Part shown: piece by piece, positions 1-5,560 of the stretch | Position numbering within the stretch: position 1 is the stretch's first letter | How the letters are laid out: each line of letters opens with the position of its first letter | From: CAYGKP01 sp964350605 | GTDB taxonomy: Bacteria; Bacteroidota; Bacteroidia; Cytophagales; JAAEPT01 | Reading direction: 5' to 3' | Length of the DNA: 9,306 bases | Assembly: GCA_964350605.1 (NCBI GenBank) | Contig: CAYGKP010000090.1 | Coordinates: forward strand, 1-9,306 | Position numbers and translations under genes: made by a program | Notes under the pieces: generated by a model | Seen by the model: only the letters and a program-made list of their open reading frames with translations | Database searches by the model: none | Told to the model about the DNA's origin: nothing

Positions 1-797
1 TTTCGGTTGCGGGCTATTTGCTTCAACTCCTCGTTCAAAATCCCCTGGCCGACCGCTTCGTGCTGGGCACGGCAGCGGGGGCGGGGCTCGGTGCCCAGCT
101 TTGCTATGCAGGCATTCTGCCCTTGGCCCTCGCGGGGATTTATTTGCCGCCGTGGATCGCTTTCGTCTTCGGGCTGGCGGTCACGCTCGCGGTCATGCGC
201 TTGGCCTGGAAGGGCGGTCGCTTCATCGGCTTCCACCTGATCATCGGCGGCTTTGCGGCCATGACCTTCATCGCCAGCGTTGCGGGTTTGCTGCTCTACC
301 TGACCGACCGCCCCGACCAAATGCGCGCGATGGTCGCCTGGGGGATGGGCAGTTTAGAGCGCGTGGGCTGGCCGGGCTTGCTGGGCTTGGCGTTGGTGCT
401 TGTCGCCACGCTGGTTGGCTGGACCTTGAGCCACAAACCCTTGGTTGTCCTGATGCTGGGCGAGGAGCGGGCCGGACAACTCGGCGTGCGCGTCGCCCGG
501 ATGAAGCTGTTACTGATCCTCACGAGCACCCTTTTGGTTGGGTTCGCCGTGGCCCAAGCCGGGCCCATTGGGTTTGTGGGCCTGATCGTGCCACATTTCG
601 TTCGCGCGGTCAGCGGGACGACCAAGGCGCGCAGCCTGTTGCTCTCGGCGTTGTTTGGGGGCGTGTTCCTGTTGGCGTGTGAAGTGGTGTCGCGGGCGGT
701 GTATCCGCCGGTCGGGTTTCCGGTGGGGCAAGTCACTGCCCTGCTGGGGCTGCCCTTCTTTGTATATTTGCTGGCCCAACGCCGCTATACCCCCTGA
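1..797 (+). CDS. FecCD/BtuC-family ABC transporter permease (5' truncated)
   Basis: C-terminal four fifths of an inner-membrane permease of the FecCD/BtuC family, which moves iron-siderophore, heme or cobalamin across the inner membrane with a periplasmic binding protein and an ATPase. The frame is open from base 3 and enters the window in the conserved early segment (AGYLLQLLVQNPLADRFVLG), so the TTG at 18 is an internal Leu codon, not a start; roughly 60-70 N-terminal residues are missing compared with the usual ~330. Seen: several hydrophobic helices, then the family motifs GEERAGQLGV, GPIGFVGLIVPHFVR and, at the end, PVGQVTALLGLPFFVYLL. The stop overlaps the next start (TGATG at 795-799), so it is probably translated together with the pterin gene. 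No ATPase gene follows; it may lie upstream. Family is secure, substrate is not readable. Confidence 0.93.
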   Translation, partial: SVAGYLLQLLVQNPLADRFVLGTAAGAGLGAQLCYAGILPLALAGIYLPPWIAFVFGLAVTLAVMRLAWKGGRFIGFHLIIGGFAAMTFIASVAGLLLYLTDRPDQMRAMVAWGMGSLERVGWPGLLGLALVLVATLVGWTLSHKPLVVLMLGEERAGQLGVRVARMKLLLILTSTLLVGFAVAQAGPIGFVGLIVPHFVRAVSGTTKARSLLLSALFGGVFLLACEVVSRAVYPPVGFPVGQVTALLGLPFFVYLLAQRRYTP

Positions 798-1219
798 TGG
801 TTTATGTTACCCGCCGCGAGCATTTCAATGCGGCGCACCGTTTGTATAACCCCGCTTGGTCGGAAGAGGACAACCTCGAGGTCTTTGGCCCCTGCGCTAA
901 CCCGCATTTCCACGGCCACAACTTCGAGTTGTGGGTGACCGTTGTGGGCGATCCTGATCCCATGACAGGCTTTGTGATGGACATGCGCGTGCTTGGCCAG
1001 CTTGTGCGCGATCTGATCGTCGAGCCGCTGGATCATAAAAACCTGAACCTAGACGTGCCCTTTCTGGCGGGGAAGATTCCCAGTTGCGAAGTGGTGATCC
1101 AGGAGATCTGGAAGATTCTGGAAGGGCCGATTGCGCAGAAGAGCACCGGGAAGCTCCACCACCTCAAGCTGCTGGAGACGAGAAACAACACGGTCGAGTA
1201 TTACGGGCCGGGCCGATGA
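797..1219 (+). CDS. 6-pyruvoyl-tetrahydropterin synthase / QueD family protein
   Basis: 140-residue zinc enzyme of the PTPS/QueD (T-fold) family, which acts on 7,8-dihydroneopterin triphosphate to give 6-pyruvoyl-tetrahydropterin or, in queuosine synthesis, 6-carboxy-tetrahydropterin. Zinc ligands are His14 (NAAHRL), His39 and His41 (HFHGHNF). Cys33 is the expected catalytic nucleophile, Asp79-His80 (LDHKNLN) the partner pair, and Glu127 (LLETRNN) the substrate anchor. The Cys-to-HGH spacing is C-x5-HGH, as in animal PTPS (PTPS-II), not the C-x3-HGH of E. coli QueD; flanking motifs (FGPCANP, PLDHKNL) are also animal-like. The ATG at 797 overlaps the permease stop, and the TGA at 1217-1219 overlaps the lpxB start. 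No queC, queE, folE or sepiapterin reductase is visible, so the pathway (queuosine, folate-type or biopterin) is open. Family very likely, exact product inferred. Confidence 0.9.
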   Translation: MVYVTRREHFNAAHRLYNPAWSEEDNLEVFGPCANPHFHGHNFELWVTVVGDPDPMTGFVMDMRVLGQLVRDLIVEPLDHKNLNLDVPFLAGKIPSCEVVIQEIWKILEGPIAQKSTGKLHHLKLLETRNNTVEYYGPGR

Positions 1220-2346
1220 GCAGTCCGAAGAAATTCTACCTGATTGCTGGCGAACGTTCGGGCGACCAACACGCCGCCCGCCTGATTTCGGCCCTCAAGG
1301 CAAAGCACCCTGACGCGGAGTTCCGCTGCTACGGCGGCGACTCGATGCAGGAAGCCGGGGCCACCCTGGTGCGCCACTACCGCGAGCTGGCCTTCATGGG
1401 CGTGCTGGAAGTGATCCGCAACCTGCGCACGATCCTGCGCCTGATGAAGGAATGCCAAGCCGACATCGCCGCGTGGCAACCGGATGTGATCATCGGGATC
1501 GACTATTCGGGCTTCAACCTCAAGATCGCCAAGTGGGCCAAGAAGGAAACGAGCATTCCCTACGTCCACTACATCGCCCCGAAGGTCTGGGCCTGGAACA
1601 GCAAACGGGTCTACAAGATCCGCAAGATCGTCGAGCGGATGTACTGCATCCTGCCCTTCGAACCCGCCTTCTTCGCCAAGTACGATTACCCCTCGGAATA
1701 CGTGGGCAACCCGGTCCGCGACCAAGTGGATCGCTTCGAACGCGACCTGACCTTCCGCGACCGCTATGGGCTGGGGGAGAAGAAGCTGATCGCCGTCCTG
1801 CCCGGCAGCCGCGCCCAGGAGATCGAAAAGAACCTGAAGGTCATGGCGAGCTTGCAAGCGCGCTACCCCGACCACACGCTCGTGGTCGCCGCTGTGCCGA
1901 CCTATCCGAGGGAATACTTCGAGGAGGTGGTCCGTCGCTTCAAGGTCCGCGTGGTCTACAACGAGACGTACGACCTGCTGCTGGAATCGGAGGCTGCGGT
2001 CGTCACCAGTGGGACTGCGACGCTGGAAACTGCTTTGCTCGGCTGCCCCCAGGTGGTGTGCTACAAAACGAGCGCGTTCACCTATGTAGTGGGCAGTATG
2101 GTGGTGTTCATCAAGTTCTTCTCGCTGGTGAACCTGATCCTCGACAAGGAGGCGGTGACCGAACTGCTCCAATCGAAGTTCAACCCCGACCAGGTCCAGA
2201 AGGAACTCGATCTAATCCTGCCCGGTGGCGAGCGGAGGGAAGAGGTGCTTTCGCTGTACGGCGAACTCCGCGACAAGATCGGACCCATCGGCACGGCCGA
2301 GCGGGTGGCGGATCGGATCAACGCGTACCTGGAAACACGGGCCTAG
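1216..2346 (+). CDS. lpxB: lipid-A-disaccharide synthase LpxB
   Basis: 376-residue GT19 glycosyltransferase, a peripheral enzyme at the inner face of the inner membrane. It joins UDP-2,3-diacylglucosamine and lipid X into the beta-1,6 disaccharide of lipid A. Signatures in order: AGERSGDQHAA (residues 11-21), YGGDSM, FMGVLEV, DVIIGIDYSGFN, YIAPKVWAWNS, LPFEP, YVGNPV (about 161-166), LPGSRAQEI (from 195) and SGTATLE (265-271), the last two in the UDP-sugar-binding half. Length is normal for the family. The start is the ATG at 1216: it gives MSSPKKFYLIAGE directly before the first motif and an ATGA overlap with the previous stop; the frame stays open upstream to 1084 but those residues have no family resemblance. 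It is the last gene of the + strand run and ends in a CTAG shared with the stop of the opposite-strand regulator, leaving no room for a separate terminator. Confidence 0.97.
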   Translation: MSSPKKFYLIAGERSGDQHAARLISALKAKHPDAEFRCYGGDSMQEAGATLVRHYRELAFMGVLEVIRNLRTILRLMKECQADIAAWQPDVIIGIDYSGFNLKIAKWAKKETSIPYVHYIAPKVWAWNSKRVYKIRKIVERMYCILPFEPAFFAKYDYPSEYVGNPVRDQVDRFERDLTFRDRYGLGEKKLIAVLPGSRAQEIEKNLKVMASLQARYPDHTLVVAAVPTYPREYFEEVVRRFKVRVVYNETYDLLLESEAAVVTSGTATLETALLGCPQVVCYKTSAFTYVVGSMVVFIKFFSLVNLILDKEAVTELLQSKFNPDQVQKELDLILPGGERREEVLSLYGELRDKIGPIGTAERVADRINAYLETRA

Positions 2347-3497
2347 GCGAACTTCTTCGCATCTGCCTCGGTGATTTTCTCTTCGGACATGATGACCAGC
2401 CGCTCGACCACGTTGCGCAACTCGCGCACGTTGCCCGTCCAGGGCAGGGTCTGAAGGTACTTAACGGCTTTCGCGTCGATCTCCGTCGGCTGAGTACCGT
2501 ACTCGGTGGCGATGTCTTCGAGGAACTTGTCGACGAGCAACGGAATGTCGTCGGCACGTTCGGCCAGGGGCGGCACTTCGATCAGGATGACTGAGAGGCG
2601 GTGGTACAAATCCTCGCGGAAGTTGCCTTCGGCAATCTCTTTTTTCAGGTCCTTGTTGGTGGCCGCCAGCACGCGGACATTCACCTTGATCTGCTTATCG
2701 CCGCCCACGCGGGTGATGGTGTTCTCCTGCAAAGCACGGAGCACCTTGGCTTGGGCCGACAGGCTCATGTCGCCGATCTCGTCGAGGAACAGGGTGCCGT
2801 TGTCGGCCTGTTCGAACTTCCCGATGCGTTGCTTGATGGCGCTGGTGAACGAGCCCTTCTCGTGGCCGAAGAGTTCGCTTTCGATGAGTTCCGAAGGAAT
2901 GGCCGCGCAGTTGACTTCGACGAACTCCATCTTGCTGCGGTTCGAACCCGAGTGGATGCCTTTGGCCACCAGTTCTTTCCCCGAACCATTGGGCCCGGTG
3001 ATGAGTACGCGGGCTTCGGTGGGGGCGACCTTGTCGATGGTCACCCGAAGGCCTTCCACCGGCTTTGATTCGCCAACGATGAGGCTCTGGCGCGACTCCT
3101 TTTTCTTGACGGTTTTGACCACCTGTTGGAGCGCGTTGCGGTCCATTGCGTTGCGCAGCGAGACCATCACACGGTTCAAATCCGGCGGCTTGGTGATGAA
3201 GTCAAAGGCCCCCAGCTTGGTCGCATCCACGGCGGTCTCAATCGTGCCGTGGGCACTGATCATGATGAACGGCGTGTCAATGCCCTGGTCGACGGCTTTT
3301 TGGAGCACTTCCATGCCGTCCATCTTGGGCATTTTGATGTCGCAGAGAACACAATCGAAGTGTTCGTCAGTGAGGGCTTTGAGGCCCAGCTCGCCGTCGG
3401 CGGCTGTTTGGACTTCGTAACCTTGTTCGGTCAGGATTTCGCCCAACGTGGAGCGAATGGCCTGTTCGTCGTCGATGATGAGTACGCGTTGGGGCAT
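2343..3497 (-). CDS. NtrC/AtoC-type sigma-54 response regulator lacking a DNA-binding domain
   Basis: 384-residue cytoplasmic two-component response regulator. Receiver domain, about residues 1-120: acidic pair Asp9/Asp10, phospho-acceptor Asp53 (LCDIKMPKMDG), Ser81 and Lys103 (ITKP). AAA+ sigma-54 activator domain, about 138-370: Walker A GPNGSGKE (168-175), GAFTGA-position loop reading GSFTSA (215-220), Walker B LFLDEIGD (236-243), arginine-finger segment FREDLYHRL (293-301) and sensor II WTGNVREL (353-360). The protein ends at KKFA just after the AAA+ lid, so the usual C-terminal Fis-type helix-turn-helix is absent; similar short forms are, from memory, frequent in Bacteroidota. I chose the ATG at 3497 (MPQRVLIIDDEQ) because the receiver fold begins there; an in-frame ATG at 3533 would add 12 unrelated residues. 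No histidine kinase is adjacent. Its stop shares CTAG with the lpxB stop. Targets unknown. Confidence 0.92.
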   Translation of the reverse strand: MPQRVLIIDDEQAIRSTLGEILTEQGYEVQTAADGELGLKALTDEHFDCVLCDIKMPKMDGMEVLQKAVDQGIDTPFIMISAHGTIETAVDATKLGAFDFITKPPDLNRVMVSLRNAMDRNALQQVVKTVKKKESRQSLIVGESKPVEGLRVTIDKVAPTEARVLITGPNGSGKELVAKGIHSGSNRSKMEFVEVNCAAIPSELIESELFGHEKGSFTSAIKQRIGKFEQADNGTLFLDEIGDMSLSAQAKVLRALQENTITRVGGDKQIKVNVRVLAATNKDLKKEIAEGNFREDLYHRLSVILIEVPPLAERADDIPLLVDKFLEDIATEYGTQPTEIDAKAVKYLQTLPWTGNVRELRNVVERLVIMSEEKITEADAKKFA

Positions 3498-3535
3498 AGG
3501 GACAAGGTAAGCCCTTCCGCTGTCACCGTGCAACC

Positions 3536-3928
3536 GATGCTAGGATTCCGACCGCGTACTCGTTCGATGACTACAATCCATCGGAGGGCATGGCCTACTA
3601 TCGCTTGCGCCAAGTGGACTTGGACGAAGTCTCTTCCTACTCGGTGGTCGTCAAGGTCGATCGCAATTCAGAGTTCGGCTTCAGTGTCTATCCCAATCCC
3701 TCGTCCAGCCAAACGGGCACGTCGCTCAGCTTTACTGGTGTGGGCGAAGGGGAACAAGTCGTCGTTGTCCTCTACTCAGTATTGGGCGAAGAAGTCTACA
3801 CCAAAGTGATCGAGTCCGCCGATGGCAGCTATCATTCCATCGAGCGCCAATTACCGAGCGGGGTCTACGTGGTAGTCGCCAGTTCGGATGAGTGCATTCA
3901 CCAGGAGCGTATTGTGGTGCGGGATTAG
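3536..3928 (+). pseudogene. 5'-truncated remnant of a T9SS-sorted secreted protein
   Basis: Only the C-terminal end of a type IX secretion cargo protein remains. An ATG at 3590 would give 112 residues, but similarity to sorting modules begins before it: the same frame reads TDARIPTAYSFDDYNPSEG from about 3536, aligning with the TPIGYHYIDEQAPEG segment of the protein encoded from 4036. It then carries AYYRLRQVDLD, the YPNP turn at the start of the sorting domain and the terminal strands LPSGVYVVVASSDE...IVVRD. There is no signal peptide, no cargo domain, and no LPVEL...NN...ERSTDG half of the linker module. Further upstream the frame runs only to a stop at 3497-3499 beside the start of the divergent regulator. 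The last 24 comparable residues match the next gene at 20 positions. Best read as a gene decapitated by deletion or recombination; a leaderless small protein or an assembly join is possible. Confidence 0.75.
3797..3811 (+). repeat. Diverged direct repeat of T9SS sorting-module DNA (copy 1 core)
   Basis: A 15-base stretch, TACACCAAAGTGATC, occurs identically here and at 4975-4989, inside the two sorting modules. It is the longest exact match I found within a wider diverged direct repeat covering roughly 3593-3922 and 4776-5100. The two copies lie about 1.18 kb apart in the same orientation, so recombination between them would delete the body of the downstream gene. Confidence 0.6.
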
Positions 3929-4005
3929 ATTATTCCATTTTTATATTGTCTTTCACCTTGATCTTGAGTGAAATCGACATCCCGAGCGCGTTCGTATCGT
4001 AAGAG

Positions 4006-4030
4006 AAGTACTTACTAGTACTACTACTTA
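4006..4030. promoter_or_regulatory. Palindromic AGTACT-rich element before the secreted-protein start
   Basis: Directly upstream of the ATG at 4036 lie two AGTACT hexamers (4007-4012 and 4017-4022). They flank and overlap a perfect 8-base palindrome TACTAGTA (4013-4020), with outer arms AAGTA (4006-4010) and TACTT (4025-4029). It could be an operator or a 5'-UTR hairpin. No clear TTG...TAnnTTTG promoter could be placed in the 107-base gap 3929-4035, and no Shine-Dalgarno sequence is seen. Function is inference only; chance is possible in so short a stretch. Confidence 0.3.
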
Positions 4031-4035
4031 CGCCG

Positions 4036-5103
4036 ATGACCAAGCTGTACTCCCTTCTCGCTTCAGCGGCCCTGTTTTTCTCATTCCAGACCGCAGATGC
4101 ACAGGTTACTGTCAATTTCGACGCCGCTGGATTTCCCTACAGTGAGTGGACAGGGAACGTAACCACTGCCACTGGCGCTGCCAACAATGGCTCTCGCGGC
4201 ATTCAGACCGCGCAGGGCGCGACGGGTTGGGTCCGAAGTGATACGTTGGAGGTCACTTCCACAGCCCAAACATTCACCATTTCGTTTCGAGCTTCGCAAA
4301 GTGGCTTCTCGGCAGGCCCTTTTGCGAACATCAGCATTGGGGTGACCGACATCTTGGGCAACAGCACCAACCTAGTCACCATGTATCGTCTGTTTACCAC
4401 CCCCACGTTGGGAACGGGTTGGAAGTCAGTCACTCTGAATTTCCCCTCTGCGGGGCCCCAGATGGTCTACATCAACATGGACGCAGATGGCGGCACCAAC
4501 CGGATTTATCTGGATGACTTCTCAAGCGATGCCGACTTATATGTCGAGCCAATTTTGCCGGTTCGCTGGGGCAACCTAAGTGCGAAGGTGGCGGGCAAGG
4601 CGGTGGAGCTGGATTGGGTAACGGTGCTGGAAGAGAACAACGACCGTTTCGAAATCGAGCGCTCGACAGACGGAACCAACTTCGAGCTGGTGGGCATGAT
4701 TGGTGGCTCGGGCACGACAAGTACCCCAATTGGCTATCATTACATTGACGAGCAGGCACCCGAAGGCTTGATCTATTACCGCCTGCGCCAAGTGGATTAC
4801 GACGGACGGTCGGCGCATTCGCCCATCGTGACTGCGAGTCTGGAAACAGCGTTCGCGTTCAAGGTCTACCCCAACCCGCTTTCGAGCAGTGAGCCAGCGT
4901 CCCTTCAACTCGAGGGTGTGGAAGCAGATCAAGAAGTGCTCGTGGTGCTGTACACTTCGATGGGTGATCAGGTGTACACCAAAGTGATCACCGATGGCGC
5001 GGGGGGCTTTGTTTCCCTGGATCGGACGCTGCCGACAGGTGTCTACCTGGTCGTGGCCAGCTCGGACGAACGCATCCACAGGGAGCGGATCGTCGTTCGA
5101 TAA
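4036..5103 (+). CDS. T9SS-sorted secreted protein with unidentified N-terminal beta-rich domain
   Basis: 355-residue exported protein. Residues 1-22 form a signal peptide (Lys3, hydrophobic LASAALFFSF, cleavage after ADA before Gln23). Residues 23 to about 172 look like a single beta-sandwich rich in Thr, Ser, Gly and Asn, with a late segment NMDADGGTNRIYLDDF that resembles carbohydrate-binding-like jelly rolls; I do not recognise the family. From LPVRWGNLSAK (174-184) comes the common Bacteroidota linker module (DWVTVLEENNDRFEIERSTDG, then YYRLRQVDYDG at 247-257). The type A sorting domain follows, from VYPNP (277-281) to the terminal IVVR. It should cross the outer membrane by T9SS and be released or anchored at the surface. 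The sorting module is very close to that of the remnant just upstream. It converges on rnpB, with a hairpin between. No enzymatic motif is seen; an adhesin or glycan-binding role is a guess. Confidence 0.85.
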   Translation: MTKLYSLLASAALFFSFQTADAQVTVNFDAAGFPYSEWTGNVTTATGAANNGSRGIQTAQGATGWVRSDTLEVTSTAQTFTISFRASQSGFSAGPFANISIGVTDILGNSTNLVTMYRLFTTPTLGTGWKSVTLNFPSAGPQMVYINMDADGGTNRIYLDDFSSDADLYVEPILPVRWGNLSAKVAGKAVELDWVTVLEENNDRFEIERSTDGTNFELVGMIGGSGTTSTPIGYHYIDEQAPEGLIYYRLRQVDYDGRSAHSPIVTASLETAFAFKVYPNPLSSSEPASLQLEGVEADQEVLVVLYTSMGDQVYTKVITDGAGGFVSLDRTLPTGVYLVVASSDERIHRERIVVR

Positions 5104-5123
5104 ACCCAAAGGGTGGAAATGGC

Positions 5124-5145
5124 GAAGGCCCCTCAGGGGGCCTTC
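5124..5145. terminator. Bidirectional hairpin between the secreted-protein gene and rnpB
   Basis: GAAGGCCCC (5124-5132) pairs perfectly with GGGGCCTTC (5137-5145) around the loop TCAG. It lies 20 bases after the + strand stop and directly after the 3' end of rnpB on the - strand, so it probably terminates both converging transcripts. Neither side has a strong T run (the - strand continues GCCATTTCC), so it is a weak classical terminator and may work partly as a 3'-end-stabilising hairpin. Confidence 0.65.
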
Positions 5146-5149
5146 ACGT

Positions 5150-5525
5150 TGTGCGGGCAAGGCTTGTAAGCCGGATTCTGTACCGCCTGAGCGATGCTTG
5201 TCATTTCTCTGGGCCACGCTTCACAACGTGGCTCGATCGATCTACCCGCCAGCTTCGAGCGTGCAGCCCTCAAGCGCTGGCCTATTTGATCTTTCACCTC
5301 CTGGGGTTTGCCAGCCGCCGGGTTGCCCCGGACGCTGGTGGGCTCTTACCCCACCGTTTCAGCCTTGCCCTTACTCCCGAGGGAGCAGTGGGCGGTCTAT
5401 TCTCTGTTGCACTGATCCGTCGCCCGAGCCGCAGCCGTAGGCGCCTTCCCGTTAGGAAGCAGGATGCACTGTGGTGTCCGGACTTTCCTCCAGGGCCGTT
5501 GCCCCAGCGACAAGCCCGCCTTGCC
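5150..5525 (-). ncRNA. rnpB: RNase P RNA, bacterial type A
   Basis: Catalytic RNA of ribonuclease P, which removes 5' leaders from pre-tRNAs. On the - strand the universally conserved blocks appear in order: GGAGGAAAGTCCGGACACC near the 5' end, GTGCAACAGAGAATAGACC, GGGGTAAGAGCCCACCAGCG, GGCTGGCAAACCCC, AGATCAAATAGGCC, and finally ACAGAATCCGGCTTACAAGC. Helix P1 closes between GGGCTTGT near the 5' end and ACAAGCC near the 3' end; a further pairing, GGCAAGGC with GCCTTGCC, is also possible. Total length of about 375 nt fits type A. The 5' end is set from a TAnnTTTG box at 5531-5538, and the 3' end from the last paired bases before the hairpin at 5124-5145; each is uncertain by several bases. Short reading frames across this stretch are not genes. 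Confidence 0.96.
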
Positions 5526-5530
5526 ATCGG

Positions 5531-5538
5531 CAAAGATA
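5531..5538 (-). promoter_or_regulatory. Bacteroidota -7 box (TATCTTTG) of rnpB
   Basis: The - strand reads TATCTTTG, an exact match to the Bacteroidota sigma-ABfr -7 consensus TAnnTTTG, placed so that transcription would start about 5-8 bases on, at the 5' end of the RNase P RNA. No TTG is visible about 20 bases further upstream, where the -33 element would fall within or beside the 3' end of the glycoside hydrolase gene. The box starts 23 bases after that gene's stop, with no terminator in between, so read-through from it is also possible. Confidence 0.6.
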
Positions 5539-5560
5539 CGAAGGAGCAAAGAGATGGTTC

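Noticed and set aside
1201..2172. Long antisense reading frame (323 codons) opposite lpxB
   Set aside because: Composition is His/Asp/Val/Leu-rich, typical of the complement of a GC-rich coding frame; no domain is recognisable, and lpxB is unmistakable on the other strand.
1452..2594. + strand frame of 380 codons overlapping lpxB and the regulator's 3' end
   Set aside because: Arg/Pro/Gly-rich out-of-frame translation crossing two real, convergent genes; no motif of its own.
2506..3420. + strand frame of 304 codons opposite the response regulator
   Set aside because: Shadow of the regulator; Ser/Arg-rich with no hydrophobic core pattern or known motif.
3503..3533. TTG-N21-TACCTTG on the - strand as promoter of the response regulator
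   Set aside because: The -7 part matches TAnnTTTG poorly, and the implied start would leave almost no leader before the ATG; spacing alone is not enough.
3929..4035. Possible terminator or promoter in the AT-rich gap after the remnant
   Set aside because: There is a T-rich stretch but no stem before it, and no TTG...TAnnTTTG arrangement at sensible spacing.
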